64,000 bases of DNA from Rickettsiales bacterium UBA2645 (lineage in GTDB: Bacteria; Pseudomonadota; Alphaproteobacteria; Rickettsiales; UBA1997), in NCBI GenBank assembly GCA_002359655.1, contig DENL01000035.1, positions 35,131-99,130 of the forward strand. Direction: 5' to 3'. The position numbers and the translations under genes were made by a program. The notes beneath the pieces were generated by a model that was not told where the DNA came from, did no database searches, and worked only from the letters and a program-made list of their open reading frames with translations. Positions 1 to 10,034 of the stretch are shown in pieces (within the stretch, counting starts at the first letter, position 1; every line of letters begins with the position of its first letter).

Positions 1-1839
1 TTCGGCAAGATTTTTATATCCCAAATCAAGATTTAATTTTTGCGCGATTTGTAAAATTACTTGCCAATCTTCCATAGCTTCATTTGGGGCAAAAACAGCT
101 TTATTAGTTTTTTGTACGCGCCCTTCTAAATTAACATAAATAGCTTCTTTTTCACTATAAGCTGAAGCAGGCAAAATCACATCGGCAAATCTAGCGCCGC
201 TGTCGCCATGTGATCCGATGTAAATAACAAAAGCGTTTTCTAGTGCCGAAAAGTCAATATCATCGTCAACTCCGTGTAGGAAAACTATTTTTATTTCACC
301 AGTTTTTGCCCTGCGCAGAATTGAGCTGGTGTTGACTGAAGAATCATTTGCAACAAAGCCAACTTCTAATCCATTAATCAATCCAGTTGATTTTGTAAGT
401 AGATTAAAACCATTCCAACCGTCTTTGACTAAGTGGTATTTTTCGGCGATTTTTTTAGCATAATTTAAAATTGCCGCACCATCTTTGCGCTCAAGTAAAT
501 CAATGCCAATTATCAACATCGGCTTTTCAGATTTTTCTAAAGTCGCGCTGAATTTTGATTCGCCATTCAGGATATTTTGCAAGGCTAATAAGGGATCGCC
601 GAGATTTTCATAATCGTAAGTTAAATCAACATCGCAGCCAGCTGCTGCAATTTTTAATTTTTTTGACAACCATCTTTTTCTGATTCTAGCATTAAGAATT
701 GGCGCATCTTTTCTTGGATTTGCGCCAATAATTAAACAAACTTCAGCTTCTTCAATACCAGAAATTGTAGTGTTAAAGAGGTAGGAAGCGCGATCTTTAG
801 CGTTGATTTTTTCATCATTCAAACGGCAATCAATATTATCTGAGCCGAGTTTTTGCATCAGGCTTTTCATAGCAAAAATTTCTTCAACTGCAGAAATTCG
901 ACCAGTTAAAGCCGCGATATCAGAAGGTCTAGCTGCCTGAATTTTTTTTGTGATTGCGCTTAAAGCTTCATCGAAACTAACTGAAATCAGCCTATCATGT
1001 TTTTTCAAATAAGACTTGTCTAGACGCTGATATTTCAAGCCATCGTAACAAAAACGCGTTTTATCAGAAATCCATTCTTCATTAATTTCTTCATTCAAAC
1101 GTGGCAAGATTCGCATGACTTCTAGACCGCGTGAATCAATACGAATATTACTTCCAACTGCGTCCATCACGTCGATGGTTTCAGTTTTTTTTAACTCCCA
1201 GCTTCTGGCTTTAAAGGCGTAAGGTTTTGAAGTAAGAGCTCCTACTGGGCAAAGATCGATGATATTTCCTGATAATTCTGATTTTAAATTTTGCTCAAGA
1301 TAAGTGGTTATTTCCATACCTTCACCACGATTTATGGCACCAATTTCAACTGTTCCAGCTACGTCTTCAATGAAACGCACGCATCTTGTGCAATGGATAC
1401 AGCGTGTCATTTGGGTTTTTACCAAGGGCCCCATGTCTTTATCTTTTACCGCTCGTTTGTACTCATGATACTCACTTTTTCCTGAGCCATATTGATAAGC
1501 TTGATCCTGCAAATCGCACTCGCCACCTTGATCACAAATTGGGCAATCTAAAGGGTGATTGGCCAGTAAAAATTCCATCACACCTTCGCGGGCTTTTTTC
1601 ACCATTGGAGTATCAGTGTGAACTTTCATGCCTTCGGTAATTGGCATGGCACAAGAAGCTACCGGCTTTGGCGGCATTCCTTCAACCTCAACCAAGCACA
1701 TGCGACAATTACCAGCGATTGCCAATCTTTCGTGATAGCAAAATCTGGGAACTTCAACATCAGCCAATTCACAAGCTTGAATTATTGTAATTCCTTCAGG
1801 AACCGTTGTGGTCTTACCATTAATTGTGATTGTAGGCAT
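1..1839 (-). CDS. nuoG: NADH-quinone oxidoreductase subunit G, 3' end cut by the window
   Basis: Electron-transfer subunit of respiratory complex I, on the matrix-side arm at the inner membrane. The 613 visible residues start at ATG 1839 and run to base 1 without a stop. An N-terminal 2Fe-2S domain has C34, C45, C48 and C63. The next cluster ligands are H95, C99, C102, C108 and then C147, C150, C153, C197. A molybdopterin-oxidoreductase-like domain follows. The CxxCxxxC ligands of the extra N7 cluster of E. coli NuoG are not seen, so this is the mitochondrial/alphaproteobacterial type. Family members have about 670-690 residues, so perhaps 60-80 are missing. Other nuo genes probably lie to the left. 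Confidence 0.96.
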   Translation of the reverse strand, partial: MPTITINGKTTTVPEGITIIQACELADVEVPRFCYHERLAIAGNCRMCLVEVEGMPPKPVASCAMPITEGMKVHTDTPMVKKAREGVMEFLLANHPLDCPICDQGGECDLQDQAYQYGSGKSEYHEYKRAVKDKDMGPLVKTQMTRCIHCTRCVRFIEDVAGTVEIGAINRGEGMEITTYLEQNLKSELSGNIIDLCPVGALTSKPYAFKARSWELKKTETIDVMDAVGSNIRIDSRGLEVMRILPRLNEEINEEWISDKTRFCYDGLKYQRLDKSYLKKHDRLISVSFDEALSAITKKIQAARPSDIAALTGRISAVEEIFAMKSLMQKLGSDNIDCRLNDEKINAKDRASYLFNTTISGIEEAEVCLIIGANPRKDAPILNARIRKRWLSKKLKIAAAGCDVDLTYDYENLGDPLLALQNILNGESKFSATLEKSEKPMLIIGIDLLERKDGAAILNYAKKIAEKYHLVKDGWNGFNLLTKSTGLINGLEVGFVANDSSVNTSSILRRAKTGEIKIVFLHGVDDDIDFSALENAFVIYIGSHGDSGARFADVILPASAYSEKEAIYVNLEGRVQKTNKAVFAPNEAMEDWQVILQIAQKLNLDLGYKNLAE

Positions 1840-1883
1840 GAGAGAAAATAAAAACTTCGAAAACTAAAAAAGGCGGGCAAAAA

Positions 1884-1925
1884 ATTAGCGCATCTGAACT
1901 TGATAATCAGATGCGCTAAAACTTT
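1884..1925 (-). terminator. Terminator after ssb, possibly bidirectional
   Basis: A perfect 13-bp inverted repeat (1884-1896 with 1906-1918) has a 9-nt loop. On the minus strand it is followed by a run of T residues (about 1883-1878), and on the plus strand by ACTTTTT. It lies just downstream of the ssb stop and upstream of nuoG, so it most likely ends the ssb transcript. Confidence 0.85.
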
Positions 1926-1979
1926 TTAAACTATATTTTTTTCAAATCAAAAAAATTTTCTAAAAGATTTGGCATAGTT

Positions 1980-2432
1980 TTAGAAAGGAATTTCATCATC
2001 ATTTTCCTCAATTTGCACATCGTTGTTGCGAGAAGATCTAGCAGCAGATGTTGAACCAGAGGAGTAAGAATCTCCCGAAGGCTGACCTCTCGAATCTAGT
2101 ATTTGCAAAACTGAGTTAAAGTTTTGCAAAACAATTTCAGTGGTGAGTTTTTCAGCACCACTATTGTCAGTCCACTTTCTGGTTTGCAAAGAACCTTCGA
2201 CGTAGAGTTTAGAACCTTTTTTGATATAGTTTTTAACAATATTAACCAAACCTGGGGAGAAAATTACTACACGATGCCACTCGGTTTTTTCTTTCTTTTC
2301 GCCGGTGTTTTTATCTTTCCAGCTATCAGAAGTAGCAATAGAGAAGTTTGCGATCTCTCGCCCATCTTGAGTTGATCTAATCTCAGGATCTTGCCCGACA
2401 TTACCAACTAAAATTACTTTATTGATTGACAT
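1980..2432 (-). CDS. ssb: Single-stranded DNA-binding protein
   Basis: Binds single-stranded DNA during replication, repair and recombination. The 150-residue protein has an N-terminal OB fold (about residues 1-110) opening with a typical SINKVILVGNVG. A Ser/Gly-rich disordered linker follows, and the acidic tail DDEIPF is the conserved docking site for partner proteins. An in-frame upstream ATG at 2522 would add 30 residues unlike any SSB, so ATG 2432 is chosen. It is divergent from the cyclophilin gene and followed by a strong terminator, so probably monocistronic. Confidence 0.96.
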   Translation of the reverse strand: MSINKVILVGNVGQDPEIRSTQDGREIANFSIATSDSWKDKNTGEKKEKTEWHRVVIFSPGLVNIVKNYIKKGSKLYVEGSLQTRKWTDNSGAEKLTTEIVLQNFNSVLQILDSRGQPSGDSYSSGSTSAARSSRNNDVQIEENDDEIPF

Positions 2433-2657
2433 ATGAATCTGTGAAAATGAAAAATTTTGAGAGAAAAAACTAACTGAAGAGCAATATTTATTTTTTGAAG
2501 CATAGTAAAATTTATAAACCACCTATACAATAAACAAGGAAATTTCTGAACTGAAAGTTTTAATTATTTACATCTTTTTAAAGTTGCAAAATATTTTAAC
2601 TTGCTTGATAAAGCCAATGTCACAGCCTTTTCTCAAATCAATTTCATATTTGAATTC

Positions 2658-3227
2658 ATGAAAAAAATCTCGCTTTTTCTTACCTGCTTAACTTTAATTT
2701 TTTCTACAATGAACCAAGCATCAGCACAAAAATCAGCAATAAAAACTGATCCAGAAAACACTCTTTATATCGACTTAAAATACGGTCGTGTGGTTATTGA
2801 GATGTTACCAAAAGTTGCGCCAAAACACGTTGAAAGAATTAAAACTTTAGCTCGTCAAAAGTTTTATGATGGGATAGTTTTTCACCGCGTAATTGATGGC
2901 TTTATGGCCCAAACTGGCGACCCCACTGGAACCGGCATGGGTGGCAGCAAATTGCCTGATCTAAAAGCAGAATTTTCTGATGAACCTCATATCCGCGGTG
3001 CCGTTTCAATGGCACGTTCTTCCAATCCAAATAGCGGTAATAGTCAATTTTTTATTGTAACTAAAGACTCAAGATTTTTAGACACTCAATACACGGTTTG
3101 GGGTCGCGTTGTAAGCGGTATGGAATTTGTTGATCAAATCAAAAAAGGTAGTGGCGATAGTGGCAAAGTAACAAACCCAGACGCTATGCTGAAAGTTCGC
3201 GTTGCTGTTGATGTTGAGAAAAAATAA
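2658..3227 (+). CDS. Exported cyclophilin-type peptidyl-prolyl cis-trans isomerase
   Basis: Catalyses proline isomerisation during folding of exported proteins. From ATG 2658 the protein has 189 residues: a signal peptide (MKKIS, hydrophobic stretch, cut near ASA|Q) and then one cyclophilin domain. Visible signatures are FHRVIDGFMAQTGDPTGTG, the NSQFFIV strand and the FLDTQYTVWGRV segment. An upstream in-frame ATG at 2601 would bury the signal peptide and is not favoured. First gene of a tight operon with the HIT protein, metC and the prepilin-like gene (gaps of 14, 2 and 11 bp). Periplasmic location is inferred from the signal peptide. Confidence 0.92.
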   Translation: MKKISLFLTCLTLIFSTMNQASAQKSAIKTDPENTLYIDLKYGRVVIEMLPKVAPKHVERIKTLARQKFYDGIVFHRVIDGFMAQTGDPTGTGMGGSKLPDLKAEFSDEPHIRGAVSMARSSNPNSGNSQFFIVTKDSRFLDTQYTVWGRVVSGMEFVDQIKKGSGDSGKVTNPDAMLKVRVAVDVEKK

Positions 3228-3241
3228 TTAAATTTATCTTC

Positions 3242-3616
3242 ATGAACTACGACAAAAATAACATTTTTGCTAAAATTATTCGCGGCGAAATTCCCGCTAA
3301 TAAAGTTTATGAAGATGAAAAAGTTCTAGCCTTTCACGATATTTCAAAAGCAGCACCAACGCATGTTTTAGTAATTCCAAAAGGCGAATATACTGACTTT
3401 ATTGACTTTACTTCCAAAGCCGATGCAGAACAAATTTTATACTTTTTTAAAAAAGTTAATGAAATTTCTAAGCTTTTAAAAGCAGATAAATCAGGCTTTC
3501 GTCTTATCACCAACAATGGAATTGATGCACATCAAACTGTAGCACATTTTCATTTGCACATTTTAGCTGGTAAAAAATTGGGACCACTTCTTTCATCAGA
3601 TAATCACTTGAGGTAA
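3242..3616 (+). CDS. HIT family nucleotide-binding hydrolase
   Basis: A 124-residue histidine-triad protein of the HinT/protein kinase C inhibitor group. The triad HFHLH is followed by ILAGKKLG near the C terminus, and the N-terminal IFAKIIRGEIPANKVYED is characteristic. Family members hydrolyse nucleoside phosphoramidates and related AMP derivatives; the substrate cannot be told from sequence. It sits between the cyclophilin gene and metC on the same strand, 2 bp from metC, so the three are probably co-transcribed. Confidence 0.93.
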   Translation: MNYDKNNIFAKIIRGEIPANKVYEDEKVLAFHDISKAAPTHVLVIPKGEYTDFIDFTSKADAEQILYFFKKVNEISKLLKADKSGFRLITNNGIDAHQTVAHFHLHILAGKKLGPLLSSDNHLR

Positions 3617-3618
3617 AA

Positions 3619-4818
3619 ATGGAAAAAAAAATGCACGAAGCAACTCGTATAGTTCACGCTGGCAGAAACCCGAAGGAGCAAGGCTGGATGGTAAATCCTC
3701 CAATTTACCAAACTTCGACAATTGTTTTTCCGACACTAAAAGACCTGCTTTACGCTGAGCGTGGCTACTCCAACAACGATTTGGTTGAGCCTTATGAACT
3801 AAAATATGGTCGCTACGGCACACAAACTAATTTTGCTCTAGAAAAGGCAATTGCCGAAATTGATGGCGGTTATAATTCTTTTGTAACTTCTTCTGGCGCA
3901 GCCGCAATCAACACGGCTTTGGTAGCTTTTTTAAAACAAGGCGATCACATGCTTTTAGTTGACAATGTTTATTCTCCAACTCGTAGTTTTGCTGATAAAT
4001 TTTTAAAGAAACTTGGCATCGAAACCACCTATTACAGCCCAACAATTGGCGAAGATATCAAAAAACTGATCAAAAAAAATACCAAAGTAATTTTCTTGGA
4101 AAGTCCAGGATCTCTCAGCTTTGAAGTGCAAGATGTGGCAGCAATTTGTAAAATTGCAAAAAAAAATAACGTCACAACTATCGTTGATAATTCTTGGGCG
4201 AGCGGGATTTATTTCAAACCTCTTGAACATGGTGCCGATGTAGTTGTTAGTGCTTTGACCAAATATATCAACGGCCACTCTGATGTGATGATGGGTGCGA
4301 TAACCATACAAGAAAAACATTTTCGTGTTATGTATGAAGCTTTTAGATATATGGCTGTCACTGCTGCACCATTTTCTTCTTACATGGTACAACGCGGAAT
4401 GCGTACCGCTAAAATTCGTATGGATCATTGCTACAAATCAGCTCTGGAGCTTGCAAAATGGTTAGAAAATCGGTCGGAAGTAGAAAAAATTTTCTATCCT
4501 GCTTTAGAGTCAGACGCTGGGCACAAACTGTGGAAACGCAATTTCACTGGTGCTGCTGGATTATTCACTATCGTTTTGGATCGCAAATATTCTAACGAAT
4601 CTCTAGCTCGTATGGTTGATAAGCTGCATTATTATGGCATGGGTTATTCTTGGGGCGGATATGAATCTTTGATTTTACCAGTTGACCCAACGGCAGTTAG
4701 AACATCAACTAAATGGCCTTACAGCAACAGAACTTGTTTGCGCATCAATGTTGGATTAGAAGATATTGCTGATCTGAAAGAAGATCTTGAGTCAGGATTT
4801 AAAAGGCTTCGCAAATAA
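3619..4818 (+). CDS. metC: Cystathionine beta-lyase
   Basis: PLP enzyme of the Cys/Met family that cleaves cystathionine to homocysteine in methionine synthesis. The 399 residues match the MetC branch. The PLP lysine is K215 in ALTKYINGHSD, with the cofactor-side IVDNSWASG just before it and VTSSGAAAI near residue 90. A second ATG four codons in (MHEATR) is an alternative start. metC and cystathionine gamma-lyase are closely related, but the FLESPGSLSFEV segment and overall pattern favour MetC. Third gene of the ppi-HIT-metC-prepilin operon. Confidence 0.92.
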   Translation: MEKKMHEATRIVHAGRNPKEQGWMVNPPIYQTSTIVFPTLKDLLYAERGYSNNDLVEPYELKYGRYGTQTNFALEKAIAEIDGGYNSFVTSSGAAAINTALVAFLKQGDHMLLVDNVYSPTRSFADKFLKKLGIETTYYSPTIGEDIKKLIKKNTKVIFLESPGSLSFEVQDVAAICKIAKKNNVTTIVDNSWASGIYFKPLEHGADVVVSALTKYINGHSDVMMGAITIQEKHFRVMYEAFRYMAVTAAPFSSYMVQRGMRTAKIRMDHCYKSALELAKWLENRSEVEKIFYPALESDAGHKLWKRNFTGAAGLFTIVLDRKYSNESLARMVDKLHYYGMGYSWGGYESLILPVDPTAVRTSTKWPYSNRTCLRINVGLEDIADLKEDLESGFKRLRK

Positions 4819-4829
4819 TAATTAATCAG

Positions 4830-5684
4830 ATGAAAAAAAACTCTGCATTTTCATTGATCGAATTATCAATCGTGATCTTGGCCATTGCTGCTTTGTTGGC
4901 TGGTATTTTACAAGGAAAAACCATTGTGACAAAAGCCAGAATGCGTTCAGCTCAAAATCAAACTTTACAATCTCCTGTAGCGCAAATTTCAAACCTAGTT
5001 GCTTGGTGGGAAACAACCTCAGAGAGAAGTTTCGACAGTATAGAAAGAGTCAACGGCTCTACAATAAGCACTTGGTACGACATTAATCCTAATTCTGTTG
5101 TCGCCATCAATGCAACACAGTCAAATTCAAGCTATAAACCTTTTTACAAAACAAATATTGAAGGTGGATTGCCGATGCTAAATTTTGTTAGCGGTGGCGA
5201 TTATTTAAATATTGCTGATGGCACGGTTCCTTATGAAAACAGTAGCTATACAATTTTTATTGTCGGAAAATTTTATAGCTGCAGCAGCATTTGCAATATC
5301 TTAACCTCTGGCACAGCAACTGGAAGTCAACTTAACGCATTTCAGTATAGTAGCAGCGGTAACATTTTAAATAACTGGCAATCCTCTAATGTATCCGCAT
5401 CAAAACCCGGAATAGTAAATACTCATATTTATACTTTTATTTACTATAACATCTCAGGCATAGGCAGAAAAATCTATGTTGATGGAGTGAGAAAAGTCAT
5501 CAACGGCTCTATAGTCACAAGGGCAGGAGGTAGGAGCTCAAATTATATAGGATCAACCTCGTCTTCAACTGGCTTGGATGGTTATCTTGGTGAAATCATT
5601 ATTTTTGATCGCAATTTAAAAATCGAAGAAAGGCAAGGCATCGAAAAATATCTTAGCCTCAAATGGGGCATATCTTTATCTTAG
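4830..5684 (+). CDS. Prepilin-like protein with C-terminal LamG/ConA-like domain
   Basis: The N terminus has a class III prepilin signal: basic MKKNSA, then FSLIELSIVILAIAALLAGI with the conserved Glu at +5, so it should be cleaved and methylated by a prepilin peptidase. After the hydrophobic helix (about residues 8-28) a 230-residue globular part reads like a LamG/concanavalin A-like jelly roll (YTIFIVGKF, KIYVDGVRK, GYLGEIIIFD). That domain type often binds glycans. No other pilus gene is nearby and the gene rides at the end of a housekeeping operon. Minor pilin or pseudopilin adhesin is an inference; ligand unknown. Confidence 0.8.
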   Translation: MKKNSAFSLIELSIVILAIAALLAGILQGKTIVTKARMRSAQNQTLQSPVAQISNLVAWWETTSERSFDSIERVNGSTISTWYDINPNSVVAINATQSNSSYKPFYKTNIEGGLPMLNFVSGGDYLNIADGTVPYENSSYTIFIVGKFYSCSSICNILTSGTATGSQLNAFQYSSSGNILNNWQSSNVSASKPGIVNTHIYTFIYYNISGIGRKIYVDGVRKVINGSIVTRAGGRSSNYIGSTSSSTGLDGYLGEIIIFDRNLKIEERQGIEKYLSLKWGISLS

Positions 5685-5687
5685 CTT

Positions 5688-6137
5688 CTAAACTAGAAAA
5701 GTTTTAAGATCCAGATCACAAAAAATCAAAAGGTAGTAGTAAAAAAGTTTTCCCAAAAAAACTAATAACAAAAATTTCTTTAGATTAGTTTTAAAGAATC
5801 CAGCCATTACTGCAAAAGGTGTCCCAATCACATCAAGCCAAGAAAATAGCAAAATCCACACCAAAAATTTATGCCATTTTTTTTCAGCTTTAGCAATTTC
5901 TTCTAGTTTTTTTTTAAAAAAATCTGTGTGGCGTAAAAAAGTAAAATATTTACCAATCAACCAATTTGCAGAAGATCCCAAAACGCTGGCAAATAAGGCA
6001 AAAGTAAAAATCAAATAAGAATTATAAGTACGCAAAGCAACCATAACTTTAACAACCATTTCGCTGCGTGGCGTCAAGATTAGTGACGAAAAAAAACTAT
6101 CACAAAAAAGAAAAAAATAAGACTCGATCAAGTTCAT
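5688..6137 (-). CDS. YqaA/DedA-like inner membrane protein
   Basis: A 149-residue multi-pass membrane protein of the DedA/SNARE-associated (VTT) superfamily, resembling the short YqaA group. An N-terminal re-entrant-like segment contains the usual PRSEMVV, then transmembrane stretches around residues 40-60, 88-112 and 120-142. Family members are linked to lipid scrambling or membrane homeostasis; the precise role is unknown. The ATG at 6137 directly abuts a palindromic repeat, so promoter and start region may lie in the repeat. Convergent with the prepilin gene, with 3 bp between stops. Confidence 0.75.
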   Translation of the reverse strand: MNLIESYFFLFCDSFFSSLILTPRSEMVVKVMVALRTYNSYLIFTFALFASVLGSSANWLIGKYFTFLRHTDFFKKKLEEIAKAEKKWHKFLVWILLFSWLDVIGTPFAVMAGFFKTNLKKFLLLVFLGKLFYYYLLIFCDLDLKTFLV

Positions 6138-6263
6138 ATACCAAATCTAAAATTTATTGATATTATTTGATTTAGTATATTGGGGATCCCCGCAAGGCGG
6201 GGCGCAACTCGTGGTGCGTAAAAAATAATTTATACCAAATCTCAAGAATTTAGATTTGGTATA
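6137..6263. repeat. Palindrome-rich repeat element, copy A
   Basis: A 127-bp non-coding unit between ispA and the YqaA-like gene, closely matched by a second copy at 42727-42876. Each unit starts with TATACCAAATC and ends with its inverse; the same motif is also inverted or repeated internally, so both ends can fold into hairpins. The centre has a GC-rich GGGGATCC ... GGCGGGGCGC part. Copy A is 23 bp shorter than copy B in the middle and has one mutation in an arm (TTTAGTATA). It looks like a MITE or REP/BIME-type element; no transposase is nearby. Confidence 0.85.
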
Positions 6264-6264
6264 A

Positions 6265-7161
6265 TTACTGATCACGAGAAATTATGAATTCTGCCAGTTC
6301 AATCAAAAGATAGGCTTGTGGACCAAAAATTTTCAGATGCCCTACTGCTTGCTCTTTAAGTAAAGTCAGCTGTTTTACAGCATAATCAAGTCCGATTAAA
6401 TCAACTACACTAGCATTTTCTTTTGACACTTTATGCTCTTTTTCATCAATGCCAATTTTAGCTTCCGCGACACCACAATGATCCAAAATGTCATCTTTAA
6501 TTTGGAAAGCCAAACCCAAGTCATGAGCATAATGACGCAGAGCTTGACGGGCTTCAAGACCAGCTCGACCAAGAATTGCACCAGCTTCACAAGACGCCAT
6601 AAAAAGCTCGCCAGTTTTTAAACGATGCAGTCTAGCAAGTTTTTCACGAGTAATTTTTTGATTAGCCATTTCCAAATCGATCATTTGACCACCAGCCATA
6701 CCTTTAAAGCCGGAAGCAGTTGCAGCGGTTTTAATCAACTCGCACCGGACATTAGCATCTTTATGAGTTTCTGAAGAAGCTAAAATTTCAAAAGCGTAGG
6801 TAAGCAATGAATCTCCGGCCAAAATTGCCGTCGCTTCATCAAATTTTTTATGGCAAGAAGGCAAACCGCGACGCATATCGTCATTATCCATCGCTGGCAA
6901 ATCGTCGTGAATCAGGGAATAAACATGAATCATCTCAATCGCAGCAGCAGTATCAAGTGCATCTAAGGGAGCAATTCCAAAAATTTGTGCCGAGATAATT
7001 GTGAGAAACGGACGAATTCTTTTTCCACCCGAAAGCGATGAGTAGCGCATCGCCTCAACTAATTTCGATTCTTGAAAATCAATTGGCAGTAAATCATCAA
7101 TCTTTTTTTGTACTAAAATTGAGCAAGCAAAAAGTGCTTCTTTGAGCGGTTTATCGAGCAT
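6265..7161 (-). CDS. ispA: Polyprenyl (farnesyl-type) diphosphate synthase
   Basis: Condenses isopentenyl diphosphate with allylic diphosphates to make farnesyl (or geranylgeranyl) diphosphate for quinones and cell wall lipid carriers. The 298 residues are all-alpha isoprenoid synthase. The first aspartate-rich motif is DDLPAMD (D86, D87, D92), the second DDILD (D223, D224, D227), and GGKRIRP is at 45-51. Length and the DDx4D first motif fit the bacterial IspA group. It lies 11 bp downstream of uvrA, and repeat copy A follows its stop. Confidence 0.93.
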   Translation of the reverse strand: MLDKPLKEALFACSILVQKKIDDLLPIDFQESKLVEAMRYSSLSGGKRIRPFLTIISAQIFGIAPLDALDTAAAIEMIHVYSLIHDDLPAMDNDDMRRGLPSCHKKFDEATAILAGDSLLTYAFEILASSETHKDANVRCELIKTAATASGFKGMAGGQMIDLEMANQKITREKLARLHRLKTGELFMASCEAGAILGRAGLEARQALRHYAHDLGLAFQIKDDILDHCGVAEAKIGIDEKEHKVSKENASVVDLIGLDYAVKQLTLLKEQAVGHLKIFGPQAYLLIELAEFIISRDQ

Positions 7162-7172
7162 TAAATTAGAAG

Positions 7173-10034
7173 TTATTTTAAAACCTTAGCCAAATATTTT
7201 CCTGTCACTGATTTTTTATTTTTTGCTACATCTTCTGGCGTACCTTCAGCGACAATGTAGCCACCTTTTTCGCCACCACATGGTCCAATGTCAACGATCC
7301 AGTCTGCAGTTTTTAGAACATCAAGATTATGTTCGATAACCAGAATTGAATTTCCTGCTTCAACCAATTTATGTAAAACTTTTAGAAGCTTGTTAATGTC
7401 TTCAAAATGAAGACCAGTTGTCGGCTCGTCTAAAATATAAAGCGTATCACCTGTAGCTTTACGACTTAGTTCTTTAGCTAATTTAATTCTTTGTGCTTCG
7501 CCACCTGAAAGAGTTGTGGCACTTTGACCAATTTTAATATAGCCTAAACCCACATCGCACAAAGCTTTGAACTTATCATGAATATGCGGCATACTCATAA
7601 AAAAATCAGCCGCATCTTCAGCCGTCATTTCCAAAACGTCAGAAATCGATTTATCTTTATATTTAACTTCCAAAGTTTCGCGGTTGTAACGCTTGCCATG
7701 ACAAGTTTCGCATTTCACATAAACATCGGGCAAAAAATGCATTTCGATTTTGATCAAACCATCACCTTGGCAAGTTTCACAACGGCCACCTTTCACATTA
7801 AAAGAAAATCTTCCCACTTTATAGCCGCGAGTTTTTGACTCGGGCAAAGCTGTGTAAAATTCACGAATAAAAGTAAACGCGCCAACATAAGTACAAGGAT
7901 TAGAGCGAGGAGTACGGCCAATTGGTGATTGATCAATCTCTATAATTTTATCAATCAAATGCGAGCCAGTAATCATCTCGTAAGGCCCCGGAGTAACTTT
8001 GGCTTTATTAACAATTTTATCCAAAGCGCGATAGAGTGTTTTGATTACAAGGCTGGACTTGCCGCCGCCAGATATTCCCGAAACTGCCGCAAAAATTTTC
8101 AGCGGCAAATTTAGCGTAACATTTTTTAAATTATTTGCTGTGGCGTTTTTCAAAGAAATAATTTTTTTTGGATCAATTTTGCGACGAGTTTTCGGAATGG
8201 CGATTTCTTTCTTACCGCTCAAATATTGACCAGTAACACTTTTTGGATCTTTGATGACATCTTTTGGCAAACCTGCCGAAATAATCTGTCCACCGTGAAT
8301 TCCAGCACCAGGACCAACATCGATCAAATATTGCGCTTCACGCATCATCTCTTCATCATGTTCAACAACAATCACTGAGTTTCCAAGATCACGCAGATTT
8401 TTTAGCGTTGTGATTAATTTATCGTTATCAGATTGATGCAGACCAATTGAAGGCTCGTCCAAAACATAAAGCACTCCAGAAAGACCCGAACCAATTTGCG
8501 ATGCCAGACGAATTCTTTGCGCTTCTCCTCCAGATAAAGTTCCTGACTCGCGATTAACAGTTAAATATTCCAAACCAACATTACGCAAAAAGCTCAAGCG
8601 TCTTTTAATTTCTTTAAGCAAACGCTCAGAAATTTGAAGATGCGTTGAATTTAATTTTGGCTCTAAATCTGCAAACCATTTATCAGCACGCTCAATTGAC
8701 ATTCTGCTAACCTCGCCAATGTGCAAACCATCAATTCTGATTGATAAAGCTTGTTCATTCAAACGGTTGCCAGAACAAGCTTCGCAGGTTTTTAGTGTTT
8801 GGAATTTGCTTAGTTCTTCCCGCATCCATTCACTTTCACTATCAGAAAATTTTTTCTTTAAGTTGTTGATGATTCCTTCAAATGGCTTCTTGACTTTAAA
8901 GGCTTTCAAACCGTCTTCGTGTTTGACTTCAATTTCTTCATCTCCAGTTCCGTAGAAAATTTTTTCTCTGATTTCGGCCGACAAAGTTTTAAAAGGAACA
9001 TCTAAGCTGAATTTATATTTTTCCGACAAAGCCTGTAAAATTTGCTGATAAAAACGGGCTTGCGTGCCTTGCCAAACTGCAACAGCACCTTGACGCAAAG
9101 TCAAATTTTCATCCTCGATAACTAAATCTTCACTGAAATAAAATTCAGTTCCAAGACCATCACAAGATTTACATGCGCCGTATGGACTATTGAAAGAGAA
9201 GAGTCGCGGCTCAATTTCAGAAATTGTAAAGCCCGATTCTGGGCAAGAAAATTTTTCACTAAAAATTATAACTTCGCCTTCTTTATATTTTGATTTTGTC
9301 TTTTCTGGCAAGCCAACAATTTCAACAAAAAGTAGACCACCAGAAATTTTCAAAGCGGTTTCAACTGAGTCAGCGAGACGATTGCCAAGATCATCAGAAA
9401 CAACAATACGATCGACGATAACTTCAATATCGTGTTTTTTATTCTTATCTAAAACTGGCAGAATTTCGTTTAGATCATGAACTTTGCCATCAACCTTAAT
9501 ACGCTGAAAGCCTTGTTTTCTAACTCCCATCATCTCTTTGCGATATTCACCTTTTTGACCACGAACGATTGGCGCTAATAGATAAATTTTTGATTTTTTT
9601 GGTAATTCTAAAATTTTCTCAACCATCAAAGAAGATGATTGGCTCTCAATTGGTTTGCCAGTTGCTGGCGAATAAGGCACGCCAATACGAGCAAAGAGCA
9701 AACGGAAATGGTCATAGATTTCAGTAACCGTTCCAACTGTGGAACGCGGATTGCGCGAAGTAGTTTTTTGATCAATGGCAATTGCTGGAGAAAGTCCAGT
9801 GATTGACTCAACATCTGGTTTGTCTTGTAGGTCTAAAAATTGACGCGCATAAGATGAAAGGCTTTCGATAAAGCGACGCTGACCTTCAGCGTAAATTGTA
9901 TCAAATACTAAAGAAGATTTTCCCGAACCACTTAAGCCTGTAACAACAACCAACTGATTTTTTGGAATCTTGATACTAACATTTTTTAAATTATGCTCTT
10001 TAGCACCAACAACTTTGATGAATTTCTCTTCCAT
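7173..10034 (-). CDS. uvrA: Excinuclease ABC subunit A
   Basis: Damage-recognition ATPase of nucleotide excision repair; loads UvrB on lesions. The 953 residues are full length. The first ABC half has Walker [10 protein letters not shown] near residue 34, the second [10 protein letters not shown] (a slightly unusual third glycine). Zinc modules with paired CxxC are visible (CKSCDGLG and CEACSGNR in the first half; CETCQGDG and CETCHGKR in the second). ABC signatures LSGGEAQRI appear twice, each with a LDEP(S/T) Walker B. It shares its strand with ispA 11 bp downstream. No obvious SOS box was recognised upstream. Confidence 0.97.
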   Translation of the reverse strand: MEEKFIKVVGAKEHNLKNVSIKIPKNQLVVVTGLSGSGKSSLVFDTIYAEGQRRFIESLSSYARQFLDLQDKPDVESITGLSPAIAIDQKTTSRNPRSTVGTVTEIYDHFRLLFARIGVPYSPATGKPIESQSSSLMVEKILELPKKSKIYLLAPIVRGQKGEYRKEMMGVRKQGFQRIKVDGKVHDLNEILPVLDKNKKHDIEVIVDRIVVSDDLGNRLADSVETALKISGGLLFVEIVGLPEKTKSKYKEGEVIIFSEKFSCPESGFTISEIEPRLFSFNSPYGACKSCDGLGTEFYFSEDLVIEDENLTLRQGAVAVWQGTQARFYQQILQALSEKYKFSLDVPFKTLSAEIREKIFYGTGDEEIEVKHEDGLKAFKVKKPFEGIINNLKKKFSDSESEWMREELSKFQTLKTCEACSGNRLNEQALSIRIDGLHIGEVSRMSIERADKWFADLEPKLNSTHLQISERLLKEIKRRLSFLRNVGLEYLTVNRESGTLSGGEAQRIRLASQIGSGLSGVLYVLDEPSIGLHQSDNDKLITTLKNLRDLGNSVIVVEHDEEMMREAQYLIDVGPGAGIHGGQIISAGLPKDVIKDPKSVTGQYLSGKKEIAIPKTRRKIDPKKIISLKNATANNLKNVTLNLPLKIFAAVSGISGGGKSSLVIKTLYRALDKIVNKAKVTPGPYEMITGSHLIDKIIEIDQSPIGRTPRSNPCTYVGAFTFIREFYTALPESKTRGYKVGRFSFNVKGGRCETCQGDGLIKIEMHFLPDVYVKCETCHGKRYNRETLEVKYKDKSISDVLEMTAEDAADFFMSMPHIHDKFKALCDVGLGYIKIGQSATTLSGGEAQRIKLAKELSRKATGDTLYILDEPTTGLHFEDINKLLKVLHKLVEAGNSILVIEHNLDVLKTADWIVDIGPCGGEKGGYIVAEGTPEDVAKNKKSVTGKYLAKVLK

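Noticed and set aside
2433..2522. 30-residue N-terminal extension of SSB
   Set aside because: The extension has no SSB-like sequence and the canonical OB-fold start MSINKVILVG is at 2432.
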